Shown piece after piece: positions 46,905 to 55,313 of a stretch of DNA of 64,000 nucleotides. The position numbers and the translations under genes are program-made. Each line of letters begins with the position of its first letter. Position 1 is the first letter of the stretch. The stretch lies in assembly GCF_016908325.1 (NCBI RefSeq), contig NZ_JAFBDR010000006.1:1-64000 (forward strand), in the 5' to 3' direction. This DNA comes from Aquibacillus albus. GTDB taxonomy: Bacteria > Bacillota > Bacilli > Bacillales > Amphibacillaceae. Below the pieces are notes generated by a model. The model saw nothing but the letters and a program-made list of their open reading frames with translations. It made no database searches and was not told the DNA's origin.

Positions 46905-48197
46905 TTATTCCTCCCCATCCACTCGGTAGTAGCTAATGATTTTATTTACAACAGATAATCCATATAGATTTTCAATACTAGATAATAATTGCTGCTTACT
47001 AATTTGATGGGTTACCATCACGATTTCAGCAGTTTCTTTTTCATTACTAGGAAGCTGTAAAATTTTTGCAAAGCTAACTTGTTGATCAGAAAACACATTC
47101 GTTATTTTCTGGAACGTACCAGCTTCATCGTCAACAGCCATCCGAATAAAATATTTCGTATATTTTTCAGTATTTTGCTTTAATTGTGTTTCGTATTGCG
47201 GTGAGATATAGGAATTACCACTTATACCTAAGCGAATATTTTTAATTACTTCCATTAAATCCGAAACTACCGCTGTTGCTGTAGGCATACTTCCAGCTCC
47301 TGGTCCATAAAACATTGTTTCACCAACTGCTTCACCATAGACATAAACAGCATTATATTCATTTTTCACCTGTGCTAATGGGTGATCATGAGGTAACAAT
47401 GTTGGCTCAACGCTCACCTCTACCTTTCCACGATTAATCGAAGCTATTCCAATTAGTTTAATCGTGTATCCAAGACTATTTGCGAACGTAATATCCTCTT
47501 GTGAAATTTCGCTAATTCCTGAAACTTCTACATCATCAAGGCCGATTTCCATCTTGAATGCTAAGTTAGCCAAAAGTGTCATTTTTCTAGCTGCATCTAA
47601 ACCTTCTACATCTGAAGTTGGATCTGCTTCTGCAAAACCAAGCTCCTGTGCCTCTTTTAATACCGGTTCAAATGGAAGCTTTTCATCCGTCATCTTTGTC
47701 AGGATATAATTCGTTGTTCCATTTACAATACCCATTATTTTTTGAATCCGATCTGATGCTAATCCGTCTGATAGAGATCGCAAAATCGGTATTCCGCCAG
47801 CTACACTTGCATCGTAAAAAATATCGCAATGATTTTCTTTTGCCAGCCTTAATAACCTTTGACCATGTACAGCCATTAAATCTTTATTCGCTGTAACAAT
47901 ATGCTTTTTATTTTTAACTGCTTGCTCTAATAAAAGGTTCGTATCTTCAATACCACCCATTACTTCAACAATCACATCAATATCAGGATTATTTACAAGT
48001 TCATCGGGATTATTTGTCAACCATTCTCGATCAATTGCTATATCTCTTTGTTTATGTAAATTGTTTACTAATACTTTTTTTATAACAATTTCACAGCCAA
48101 GTTTATGCTTTATTTCTTCTTTGTGATTTTTTAATAAATTAACAACACCAGTACCAACTGTACCTAAGCCGCATAGACCTACCTTTATCTCTTTCAT
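46905..48197 (-). CDS. hom: Homoserine dehydrogenase
   Basis: Hom reduces aspartate semialdehyde to homoserine with NAD(P)H. The 430-residue protein has the Rossmann motif GLCGLGTVGTGV (7-18), the catalytic domain VNGTTNYILTKM near 168-179 and a C-terminal ACT domain (about 350-428) that gives threonine feedback. It is the first gene of the threonine operon. GGAGGCGACAT precedes the ATG. The upstream promoter is TTGATA-17-TATAAT. Confidence 0.97.
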   Translation of the reverse strand: MKEIKVGLCGLGTVGTGVVNLLKNHKEEIKHKLGCEIVIKKVLVNNLHKQRDIAIDREWLTNNPDELVNNPDIDVIVEVMGGIEDTNLLLEQAVKNKKHIVTANKDLMAVHGQRLLRLAKENHCDIFYDASVAGGIPILRSLSDGLASDRIQKIMGIVNGTTNYILTKMTDEKLPFEPVLKEAQELGFAEADPTSDVEGLDAARKMTLLANLAFKMEIGLDDVEVSGISEISQEDITFANSLGYTIKLIGIASINRGKVEVSVEPTLLPHDHPLAQVKNEYNAVYVYGEAVGETMFYGPGAGSMPTATAVVSDLMEVIKNIRLGISGNSYISPQYETQLKQNTEKYTKYFIRMAVDDEAGTFQKITNVFSDQQVSFAKILQLPSNEKETAEIVMVTHQISKQQLLSSIENLYGLSVVNKIISYYRVDGEE

Positions 48198-48259
48198 TAT
48201 GTCGCCTCCCCGTGTGCATGTGTGTTTTTTGTGAGTACATTTGTTTATTTATAGTGGAC

Positions 48260-48288
48260 ATTATACAGTTGACCGAATACTTTATCAA
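48260..48288 (-). promoter_or_regulatory. Sigma-A promoter of hom-thrC-thrB
   Basis: -35 TTGATA at 48283-48288, a 17-nt spacer and perfect -10 TATAAT at 48260-48265, about 60 bp before the hom start. No T-box or attenuator is seen between promoter and gene. Confidence 0.85.
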
Positions 48289-48302
48289 GGTACAATCGCC
48301 TA

Positions 48303-48332
48303 AAAAAAAGAAAACTCGGTAATGAACCGAGC
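48303..48332 (-). terminator. Terminator downstream of the 2-hydroxyacid dehydrogenase
   Basis: GCTCGGTTCATTACCGAGT folds into a compact hairpin, followed by TTTTCTTTTTTTT on the minus strand, just upstream of the hom promoter. Confidence 0.88.
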
Positions 48333-48373
48333 TTACAAATACAAACAATGTAATCATAGGCTGTACCACACCT

Positions 48374-49339
48374 CTATAGTACTGGAGTGTGAGGCTTACG
48401 TCCGGATAATACCAAATCAATATTATTCAAACATAAATCAATCATCGTACTACGCGTATCTGTACTTGATGATCCAATATGAGGTAAACAAACGACTTGG
48501 TCTAGCTTAAGAAGCGGATGTTCTTTCCCAATTGGTTCTTTAGCAAAGACATCTAAGCCAGCCCCTTTTATTTCTCCATTAACCAACGCATCATATAACG
48601 CATCTTCATCAACGTTTTGTCCTCTTGAAGCGTTAATAAAAATAGCAGATTGTTTCATCTTACGAAAGGCTTGCTCATTAAACATTCCCCTTGTTTCTGG
48701 TGTTAATGGAGCGAGACAAACGACAAAATCTGATTCAGCAAGCAATGTATCAAATGACACATAAGATGCATTTAATTCTTCTTCTGCTTGTCCTTTTCTA
48801 GTTCGGTTATGGTAGATGATATTCATCCCAAACCCCTTAGCACGTCTAGCAACAGCTTCACCAATGCGCCCCATCCCTACGATTCCAATCGTTTTATTAT
48901 AAGCATCACTTCCTGCTAAAAGGAAAGGAGACCAGTTTTGCCATTTACCATTTTTTATAAAGTCACTGGCTTCTACGATTCTTCTAGCTGTACTTAGTAA
49001 TAGTGCAAATGTTAAATCAGCTGTAGTCTCTGTTAAGACATCTGGTGTATTCGTAACGGTAATTTCTTTCCTTTTCGTATCTTCCAAATTTATATTATCA
49101 TATCCAACTGCTAAATTAGCAATTATTTTTAAATTTTCAGCATCATTTAGAACATCCATGTCAATTTTGTCTGATAACATCGTTAGAAGGGCATCCGCTT
49201 TTTGGGCTTCCAAAGCTAGTGTTTCTTGTTCCACTGGCTTCTGTTCATGTGGCCACATGTTAATGGTATATCGATCTTGATATGCAACAATTAATTCTTC
49301 AGGAATTTTTCTAGTTATATAAATATAAGGCTTCGTCAT
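48374..49339 (-). CDS. D-isomer-specific 2-hydroxyacid dehydrogenase
   Basis: This NAD(P)H-dependent reductase of glyoxylate, hydroxypyruvate or similar 2-oxoacids resembles Bacillus YvcT/GyaR. The 321-residue protein has the catalytic-domain halves around a nucleotide-binding domain with GMGRIGEAVARRAKGFGM near 152-169. The catalytic Arg is in INASRGQNVDEDAL near 230, Glu in FAKEP near 262 and His in LPHIGSSST near 283. It lies 22 bp downstream of yutH on the same strand, so the two may be co-transcribed. The true substrate is not determinable from sequence. Confidence 0.9.
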   Translation of the reverse strand: MTKPYIYITRKIPEELIVAYQDRYTINMWPHEQKPVEQETLALEAQKADALLTMLSDKIDMDVLNDAENLKIIANLAVGYDNINLEDTKRKEITVTNTPDVLTETTADLTFALLLSTARRIVEASDFIKNGKWQNWSPFLLAGSDAYNKTIGIVGMGRIGEAVARRAKGFGMNIIYHNRTRKGQAEEELNASYVSFDTLLAESDFVVCLAPLTPETRGMFNEQAFRKMKQSAIFINASRGQNVDEDALYDALVNGEIKGAGLDVFAKEPIGKEHPLLKLDQVVCLPHIGSSSTDTRSTMIDLCLNNIDLVLSGRKPHTPVL

Positions 49340-49361
49340 TTCCTAATCTCCTTTCAAACCC

Positions 49362-50354
49362 TTACCAATCTATTACAGGAATGTTCAATGATTCCGTGTC
49401 GAATTCCAAATTTTTATAAAAAGATTTAAGGTTTGTTTCATAGTTTGTTTGCTTTTGTAATAGTTCCTTGTATTCCTTATAGAATATTTCTAGATTGTTT
49501 GAACGAAATCCTGCTTCTAAATGGTCAAATAAATGAATTGGAAAAAGAAGACGAGCATATAAAAGGCGCCACCCAAAGATGGATAATGGTCGTTCTTGCT
49601 CATACTCAGTAAAAAATGAGCTCATCCTAGTTAGTGATTGATAATTATCTTGTAATAATAATGGACGAATATACTCCGCTAAATCTCGTACCGGATGATC
49701 ATAGCTAAAATCAGTTGACCAAATAATCGACCTTTGTAACTGATTGGAATACCTTCGAAAGGTTATACTAGGTTTATCACCATCATGAAACCTTTGATCT
49801 GTTTCGGTCTCTTGTAAATACTGTAGTGCATTTTCAGATAAGCCAATAATATAAGGAAATGTATCAATAAATAGCCGATGAAATGGGGAAACAGGACGTT
49901 CTACATATTGCTGATTATATATATCTTCAATCATCGAAATTTTGTTTTCCCATAATTCCTTCCATTGTCCATAGCTTGATAAGTAATTAGGAGTATAAGG
50001 ATATTCTGACCCAATATTGTGAAAAGATGCCAAATCTTTAGCATGTGAAGATTGCTTTACATACTTTCTATCCTTTGCAGCAAGTACTAGGTACTCCTTT
50101 TGGTCAACTTCTGTCGTCAATGTACCACGATAATTAAATAGTGGTACTGCAATATTTTCTATCCCTTGTTGAATGCAAAAGTCACTTATTGCCTTTTGTT
50201 CAAAATGGACCTCTTCATCATTTTGTTTTGAAATGATAAAATAGAAATCATCTCCATTTTTGTATCCATCATATCCGTTAACCGACACTTTATTTCCTTG
50301 TAAATTTTGGACATAATGATTAAGAATATCCAACAATCTAATCTCTCCTCCCAT
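49362..50354 (-). CDS. yutH: Spore coat-associated protein YutH (CotS-like kinase fold)
   Basis: This 330-residue member of the CotS/YutH family of spore-coat proteins has a degenerate aminoglycoside-phosphotransferase-like fold. Recognisable stretches are WSTDFSYDHPVRDLAEYIRP near 215-234 and GWRLLYARLLFPIHLFDHLE near 265-284. The usual catalytic D of true kinases is poorly kept, so it is probably structural. It implies that the organism sporulates. In B. subtilis yutH also lies next to hom. The first ATG follows TGTTTCATGG; TTG/ATG alternatives within the first five codons exist. Confidence 0.88.
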   Translation of the reverse strand: MGGEIRLLDILNHYVQNLQGNKVSVNGYDGYKNGDDFYFIISKQNDEEVHFEQKAISDFCIQQGIENIAVPLFNYRGTLTTEVDQKEYLVLAAKDRKYVKQSSHAKDLASFHNIGSEYPYTPNYLSSYGQWKELWENKISMIEDIYNQQYVERPVSPFHRLFIDTFPYIIGLSENALQYLQETETDQRFHDGDKPSITFRRYSNQLQRSIIWSTDFSYDHPVRDLAEYIRPLLLQDNYQSLTRMSSFFTEYEQERPLSIFGWRLLYARLLFPIHLFDHLEAGFRSNNLEIFYKEYKELLQKQTNYETNLKSFYKNLEFDTESLNIPVIDW

Positions 50355-50482
50355 GAAACAGCTTGTTGGTAATATCTATGATAGTAAAAAGATAATCTGA
50401 ACTTGATTTATTATATTCATTTCATGATGGGCATAACTAATAGGAGGTTAGCATTTACTAGTAATATGAATACAGTTAGGGT

Positions 50483-51004
50483 GTGATAAAGTTGAATCAA
50501 CATACAAATACAACAGAACTTGAACAAAAAGCACGTACATGGTTAAAAGATAGAGGTGTAGCCATTGATGATATTGCTGATCTCGTTTTTTATTTACAGA
50601 AAAAATATCTTGACGACTTAACAATGGATGATTGCCGTCACCATGTAAACCGGGTATTAATGAAACGAGAAGTACAGAATGCCATTTTAACTGGTATTCA
50701 ATTAGATGTGTTGGCAGAACAAAAAAAATTAGAGTCACCATTACAAGAAACAATCGAAACGGATGAAAGTTTATATGGTGTAGATGAAATTATCGCTTTT
50801 TCCATCGTTAATGTTTACGGTTCGATTGGATTTACGAACTATGGATATATTGATAAACAAAAACCAGGGATATTAAAAAAGTTAAATGATAAAAATAGTG
50901 GCGAATGTCATACTTTTTTGGATGACATTGTTGGTGCTATCGCTGCTGCAGCTTCAAGTCGACTTGCACATAGTGCAGCAAATGATCAAGGTATTGATTC
51001 CTAA
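50483..51004 (+). CDS. yutG: Phosphatidylglycerophosphatase A-like protein (YutG)
   Basis: This PgpA-family protein has about 170 residues. The C-terminal half carries GSIGFTNYGYIDKQKPG and the conserved LDDIVGAIAAAASSRL, as in the Bacillus YutG branch, which is annotated as phosphatidylglycerophosphatase A. The transmembrane helices of proteobacterial PgpA are not obvious here, so a soluble variant with a different phosphatase role is possible. The frame starts with GTG at 50483, but TTG at 50492, after GGGTGTGATAAAG, is an equally good start. A hairpin repeat follows the stop. Confidence 0.85.
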   Translation: MIKLNQHTNTTELEQKARTWLKDRGVAIDDIADLVFYLQKKYLDDLTMDDCRHHVNRVLMKREVQNAILTGIQLDVLAEQKKLESPLQETIETDESLYGVDEIIAFSIVNVYGSIGFTNYGYIDKQKPGILKKLNDKNSGECHTFLDDIVGAIAAAASSRLAHSAANDQGIDS

Positions 51005-51006
51005 TT

Positions 51007-51110
51007 AAGAGGCTGTCCGTGAAAGGTCTTTCCCCTGCTCAACTACATTTTAACAAGTACTAGCCGTTGTAGTGTCGATGGCAGACCCTTTCTTTTGGAC
51101 AGTCTCTTCT
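51007..51110. repeat. GGACAG-family hairpin repeat acting as terminator, copy 2
   Basis: Outer arms AAGAGGCTGTCC and GGACAGTCTCTT pair with one mismatch. Inner arms AAAGGTCT and AGACCCTTT, and TCAACTACA / TGTAGTGTCG, extend it. It directly follows the yutG stop and precedes the convergent mobA. Same family as 32631-32718. Confidence 0.78.
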
Positions 51111-51137
51111 TGTAATTTACTTTCCCTTTATCCTCAA

Positions 51138-51722
51138 TCACAAGTGATTATCATAATCATCCCTACTATTAATATTAATAAAGGCTCTTTCACGGTTTAT
51201 CTCTATTTTCTTTACATTTATTTCGCTCAACAGACTTTGCATGGATCGACTACCATTTATCAATAAGTTCTTGATTTTATTTTTGACAGAACAATGATAG
51301 GCAGCAATAAGTGGTTGGTCCTTACCAGAAACAACTGGAATAATTGCTTGAATGTCACCTTCTATTTCTGACACTAGCCTTTCCAACACCCAGTGTTCTA
51401 TAAAAGGCACATCGACCGGTAAAATGATATACCAATTCGCAGACAGTGTTGTCATCCCTGAAAATATTCCAGCTAATGGCCCTTGCCCTTGAAAAGATGG
51501 ATCATCCTGTATAACCGTTATTTTATTCTTATCTACGCGAAACAAATGTCTCCACTCAGGATGTGCAACCAATGCAACCGAGGAACAAAAAGGAGTCATT
51601 ACTTGTAAGGAATATTGATAAAACGGAACACCCTGTCTTTCAGCAAATGCCTTTGGTGAACCAAACCGCCTAGATTGCCCACCAGCTAATAAAATACCAG
51701 CTACTTCGTTTTTTTTGCTCAC
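51138..51722 (-). CDS. mobA: Molybdenum cofactor guanylyltransferase MobA
   Basis: MobA attaches GMP to molybdopterin to give the MGD form used by nitrate reductase and other DMSO-reductase-family enzymes. The 194-residue protein has the nucleotide-binding LLAGGQSRRFGSPKA near 11-25 and the metal-binding LPVDVPFIE near 101. It lies downstream of mobB on the minus strand, separated by about 50 bp that contain a repeat copy. Confidence 0.95.
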   Translation of the reverse strand: MSKKNEVAGILLAGGQSRRFGSPKAFAERQGVPFYQYSLQVMTPFCSSVALVAHPEWRHLFRVDKNKITVIQDDPSFQGQGPLAGIFSGMTTLSANWYIILPVDVPFIEHWVLERLVSEIEGDIQAIIPVVSGKDQPLIAAYHCSVKNKIKNLLINGSRSMQSLLSEINVKKIEINRERAFININSRDDYDNHL

Positions 51723-51742
51723 TTAATCCCCTCCTCTACCTT

Positions 51743-51782
51743 TCCCACTCAGTGGGAGTCTTATGGACGATTATTCACGGTG
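51743..51782 (-). repeat. GGTGAATAA-family repeat, copy B (overlaps mobB stop)
   Basis: On the minus strand it reads CACCGTGAATAATCGTCCAT, then AAGACTCCCACTGAGTGGG. The last part is a small hairpin (CCCACT / AGTGGG). The mobB stop codon TGA lies within it. Confidence 0.72.
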
Positions 51783-52278
51783 TTAAACGTATATCCTGAT
51801 TTATCCTGTCTATTACCTCTTTATGTTGCTGTGAATCATATATCGGAAAAGGATAATTTTTATTTTTTATATGTATGCTAGCAATAGCTGCTTTTATATT
51901 TGTTAGCTCCTCAAGTAAATGAAGATCTTCTTCACCTTTAATCATTACTATTTTATTAAAATCAAGCTTTTTATACCCTTCAACCACTAATACATCAACA
52001 TCAAGCACACGATAAAAGGCTAAAAGACGATCAAAGTCATCCATGACATAATCGATGTTCAATTGAATCATACCATCACCTTCTACCCCTGTCATAATTG
52101 CACCTGCCTCGTGATGTTTTGTACTATCCTTGTTTTCCACAACATCAGGAGTCCCACCATGGCCGTGGTGTTTTAAACTTGCAGTCTTTAACCCCCTACT
52201 AGAAAAATGATGGATAATCTGTTGTGCAAATGTTGTTTTTCCACTATTCTTATAGCCGACTACTTGAATGATTTCCAT
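51775..52278 (-). CDS. mobB: MobB, molybdopterin-guanine dinucleotide adaptor
   Basis: MobB is a GTP-binding adaptor that assists MobA or the delivery of MGD. The 167-residue P-loop protein has Walker A GYKNSGKTT (8-16), followed by HHGHGGTPDV near 37-46 and the DVLVVEGYK region near 95. It is upstream of mobA, and the pair is convergent with yutG and divergent from moaC. Confidence 0.94.
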   Translation of the reverse strand: MEIIQVVGYKNSGKTTFAQQIIHHFSSRGLKTASLKHHGHGGTPDVVENKDSTKHHEAGAIMTGVEGDGMIQLNIDYVMDDFDRLLAFYRVLDVDVLVVEGYKKLDFNKIVMIKGEEDLHLLEELTNIKAAIASIHIKNKNYPFPIYDSQQHKEVIDRINQDIRLTP

Positions 52279-52383
52279 TTGCTTTCATCCTTTATAATTA
52301 AACATTTATCGTTTTTATTTTTTGTTATTAACCTACATTTGCTAAAATATGAAATACATACTGAAAAGGGTTAGGTGATTAAT

Positions 52384-52866
52384 TTGACAGGATTTACTCA
52401 TTTTAATGAACATGGTAGAGCGAAAATGGTTGATATAACAGCTAAAAAAGAAAGTGCAAGAAAAGCTGTTGCACGTTCCAGCGTCCAAATGAGCGGAGAC
52501 GTTTATGATAATATTGTTAACCAAAAAAACAAAAAAGGAGACGTGCTATCCGTAGCACAAGTAGCGGGAATAATGGCATCTAAGCAAACTTCATCATTAA
52601 TCCCTATGTGTCACCCGATTCCTATTAGTGGTGTTAATCTATCCTTTGAGTGGAAAACGCCTGAAGATAATCTTTATGAATTAGTGATTCTTGCTGAAGT
52701 AAAAACTGTTGGAAGTACAGGTGTTGAGATGGAAGCCTTAACAGCCGCATCAGTCGCAGCGTTAACGATTTATGATATGTGCAAGGCAATCGATAAATCA
52801 ATGATTATTGGACAAACCTTCCTACTAGAAAAAAGTGGAGGAAAAAGCGGCGACTATAAGCGTTAG
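52384..52866 (+). CDS. moaC: Cyclic pyranopterin monophosphate synthase MoaC
   Basis: MoaC acts with MoaA to form cyclic pyranopterin from GTP, the first step of molybdenum cofactor synthesis. The 160-residue protein has MVDITAK near 15-21, the catalytic CHPIPISG near 75-82 and [21 protein letters not shown] near 112-132. TTG at 52384 is favoured because TTAGGTGAT precedes it and the product then begins [10 protein letters not shown]; a GTG three codons upstream is the alternative. It is the only molybdenum gene on the plus strand in this block. Confidence 0.95.
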   Translation: MTGFTHFNEHGRAKMVDITAKKESARKAVARSSVQMSGDVYDNIVNQKNKKGDVLSVAQVAGIMASKQTSSLIPMCHPIPISGVNLSFEWKTPEDNLYELVILAEVKTVGSTGVEMEALTAASVAALTIYDMCKAIDKSMIIGQTFLLEKSGGKSGDYKR

Positions 52867-52966
52867 AAAAACTTGGCTAGCACCAAGCCCGCAGGCACAG
52901 GTGATTGCCAATTATACTACTTCGAATTACCTTCTGGGCTAACATGTATTTAACGTGGAAATTACT

Positions 52967-52990
52967 AGGATAGCGAATATTGCTATCCTT
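52967..52990. terminator. Weak hairpin between moaC and modB
   Basis: AGGATAGC / GCTATCCT form an 8-bp stem with a 7-nt loop. The flanks are only weakly T-rich on either strand; it may terminate moaC. Confidence 0.5.
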
Positions 52991-53655
52991 TACCTATCCA
53001 CTTTTAATTGATTAATGATAAATAATAACAGGAAAGAAACAGTAACACTAATTAATGCATAGTACCAGGCAACTGCTGTTTGTCCTGACTCTATTGCTAT
53101 ATATATTGCTGTCGGTATTGTTTGTGTTTTGCCTGGAATATTTCCTGCAAACATTAATGTTGCTCCAAATTCTCCAAATGCCCGAGTAAAACCTAAAACT
53201 AGTCCAGCTGTGATCGAGCGAATAGATAATGGAAGCATAATGAACAATAGCAATTTCCACTCAGAGGCCCCATCGACTTTTGCTGCACCTAAAACATTGT
53301 CATCCAGAGATGTGAAACCTGTTTTGACTGTTTGATACAACAAAGGAAAAGCCACCACTACAGCTGCAATGATTGCTGCAGTGGCTGTAAACAAGAGGCT
53401 CTGTCCAAATATCCATTCCATTGCTCTTCCAATCGGACTATTTTTTCCAAATACTACAATTAGCATAAAGCCAATCACTGTCGGCGGTAACACTAAAGGT
53501 AAGAAAAAAATTGTTTCCATTACTACGTTTAGTTTTCGTTTATTTGCAACTAAAAAATAGGCAGCTATAATTGCTATTACTGCTGTTATAATAGTCGCCA
53601 CAAAAGCGACAAAAAAGGATAATTGTACCGGAAACCAAGACCAACCCATCAACAC
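52990..53655 (-). CDS. modB: Molybdate ABC transporter permease ModB
   Basis: This is the permease subunit of the molybdate importer. The 221-residue protein has five to six hydrophobic segments and the ABC-permease EAA-like loop GAAKVDGASEWKLLLFIMLPL near 122-142. FTRAFGEFGATLMFAGNIPGKTQT follows near 160, typical of ModB. It lies downstream of modA with a repeat copy in between. The expected ATPase gene modC does not follow: the next DNA is moaC on the other strand. Confidence 0.95.
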   Translation of the reverse strand: MLMGWSWFPVQLSFFVAFVATIITAVIAIIAAYFLVANKRKLNVVMETIFFLPLVLPPTVIGFMLIVVFGKNSPIGRAMEWIFGQSLLFTATAAIIAAVVVAFPLLYQTVKTGFTSLDDNVLGAAKVDGASEWKLLLFIMLPLSIRSITAGLVLGFTRAFGEFGATLMFAGNIPGKTQTIPTAIYIAIESGQTAVAWYYALISVTVSFLLLFIINQLKVDR

Positions 53656-53690
53656 TTTCCACCAACTTTTTTTCTACTATGATGATTTAC

Positions 53691-53737
53691 CACGGTGAAT
53701 AATTGTCCATAAGCCCCACACGGAATGAACATTCACC
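53691..53737 (+). repeat. GGTGAATAA-family repeat, copy C (between modA and modB)
   Basis: CACGGTGAATAATTGTCCAT then AAGCCCCACACGG matches copies A and B, but here in plus orientation. GGTGAAT (53694-53700) and ATTCACC (53731-53737) make an inverted repeat around it. Confidence 0.72.
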
Positions 53738-54485
53738 TTATTTGAAAGCCATAGGATTTAAATATATCTAGACCCTCATTGCTTTTTATAAAGTTATAAA
53801 AAATATCTGTTTCTTTTTGATAGTTACTAGCAGCAACAGTAGCTACGTAATAGTCAATTGATGTATGAAGGTTAGGATTCATTTCTTCGATTATTTCAAC
53901 ACCTTGCTCACCAATCGTGTCACTATAATAAACAAACCCTATATCAACGGCTTGATCTTTAACAAGTGTAAGTACATGTTTTACATCTTTTGCAAATACA
54001 AGCTGATCCGAAAGCTCGTCCCAAACTTCTAATTGTTCAAGCGATTGTTTTGCATACATCCCTGCTGGAACAAATTCAGGTGTTCCAATTGCCAATGGAC
54101 TATTCGTGTCAATAAAGTCCTCCAGTGACTCCCCTTTGACCTCAGGAGCTTTTATGAGAACGAGTTGATTAGTCAAAAAAGAAGTACCTCTATCAAGCAC
54201 ATCATCTTTCGCTAACATTTCATAGTCACTTTTAGCTGCAGCAATAAACACATCAATCGGTGCCCCTTGTTCAATTTGTCTTCTAAGCGTACCAGTTCCA
54301 CCAAAATTGAAGACCAATTCAATCGTATGGTTTTCTTTCTCAAATTCTTTTTTCACTTTCATTAAACTGTCTGACAAACTGGCTGCAGCTGATATGGTTA
54401 ATGTTGTTTTATCTTCCTGCGATGACGAATTGCAAGCTACGATTAGTGATGCCACAAGCAAAAGATGTATGACAGGCCATTTCAT
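53733..54485 (-). CDS. modA: Molybdate-binding lipoprotein ModA
   Basis: ModA is the extracytoplasmic molybdate-binding component. The 250-residue protein has a lipoprotein signal with lipobox IVAC (C18). The periplasmic-binding-protein domain contains SAAASLSDSL (the oxyanion-binding serine region, about 32-41) and FNFGGTGTLRRQIEQGAPIDVF near 60. It lies between moaB and modB, so molybdate uptake is in the same operon as cofactor synthesis. Confidence 0.95.
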   Translation of the reverse strand: MKWPVIHLLLVASLIVACNSSSQEDKTTLTISAAASLSDSLMKVKKEFEKENHTIELVFNFGGTGTLRRQIEQGAPIDVFIAAAKSDYEMLAKDDVLDRGTSFLTNQLVLIKAPEVKGESLEDFIDTNSPLAIGTPEFVPAGMYAKQSLEQLEVWDELSDQLVFAKDVKHVLTLVKDQAVDIGFVYYSDTIGEQGVEIIEEMNPNLHTSIDYYVATVAASNYQKETDIFYNFIKSNEGLDIFKSYGFQIR

Positions 54486-54509
54486 TTGTTTCCCCTCTTA
54501 TCTTTCCAT

Positions 54510-55019
54510 TTATTGATCTTTATTTATTTCCATAACAACGTGTCCTAGCTCTGGCAGAATTAATTTCTCCATTGCTAATTTAACAGCGCCTGATGACCCA
54601 GGAACAGAAAAAATAACTGTATCCTTTGCAATACCTGCAATTGCACGCGACAAAATACTAGCTGAACCTATGTCCAATTCATAACTTAAGTAGCGAAATA
54701 ATTCTCCAAAGCCTGGAAGCTCTTTCGATAATAATGGCTGAATCGATTCAATCGTTACATCACGTTTGGCAATTCCAGTACCTCCGTTTACAATCACTGC
54801 GTCTACATCGGGATTTAGCACTGCTTTTTCCACTTGCGACTTAATGATTACTTGTTCATCTGGAATAACCTCATACTCGATAACTTGATGACCTGCATTT
54901 TTTAATAGTTGTTGAATGATTGAACCACTTTTATCGGTATCTTTATTTCTTGTATCACTTACAGTTATTATCCCACATCTCACTTGTGTGGGAGCACTAT
55001 TACGATGATTGGCTAGCAT
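54510..55019 (-). CDS. moaB: Molybdenum cofactor biosynthesis protein MoaB
   Basis: MoaB/MogA-type proteins adenylate molybdopterin before molybdenum insertion. The 169-residue protein has GIITVSDTRNKDTDKSG (16-32), the conserved GGTGIAKRDVT near 80-90 and FSVPGSSGAVKLAM near 137-150. AGGTGAAAC precedes the ATG. It is part of the minus-strand moa operon between moaD and modA. Confidence 0.95.
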   Translation of the reverse strand: MLANHRNSAPTQVRCGIITVSDTRNKDTDKSGSIIQQLLKNAGHQVIEYEVIPDEQVIIKSQVEKAVLNPDVDAVIVNGGTGIAKRDVTIESIQPLLSKELPGFGELFRYLSYELDIGSASILSRAIAGIAKDTVIFSVPGSSGAVKLAMEKLILPELGHVVMEINKDQ

Positions 55020-55074
55020 ATTGTTTCACCTCCATGAATTTTCTTAACAGCATATAGGATAATTCATATTAATT

Positions 55075-55308
55075 CTATCCACCACTTACTGGAGGTATTA
55101 GTGCGACAGTATCACCTTGCTTGATAATATCTGTAGATAAAGCAAATTCTTCATTAATTGCTACCATTATTTGATCCATTTGAGTAAACGAATAATCGTT
55201 TTTTAATGTTTTTTTCAGTTCTTCGACCGTTATATTTTCTAATGGCAGTTCTAAATAATCCTTACCGGCTTCCTCTTGAAGGTGGGCAAAAAGCAAAATT
55301 GTTATCAT
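55075..55308 (-). CDS. moaD: Molybdopterin synthase sulfur carrier MoaD
   Basis: MoaD is the small ubiquitin-like subunit that carries sulfur as a C-terminal thiocarboxylate to MoaE. The 77-residue product ends PPVSGG, the required Gly-Gly terminus. ATG at 55308 (preceded by AAAGGAATGAG) is chosen; the open frame that extends back into moaE is a shadow. It starts 5 bp after the moaE stop. The adenylating enzyme MoeB, which activates the terminus, is not encoded in this window. Confidence 0.93.
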   Translation of the reverse strand: MITILLFAHLQEEAGKDYLELPLENITVEELKKTLKNDYSFTQMDQIMVAINEEFALSTDIIKQGDTVALIPPVSGG

Positions 55309-55313
55309 ACCGC

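Noticed and set aside
48139-48420. 93-codon minus-strand frame spanning the hom promoter
   Set aside because: It overlaps the hom start, the promoter and a terminator, and has no binding site.
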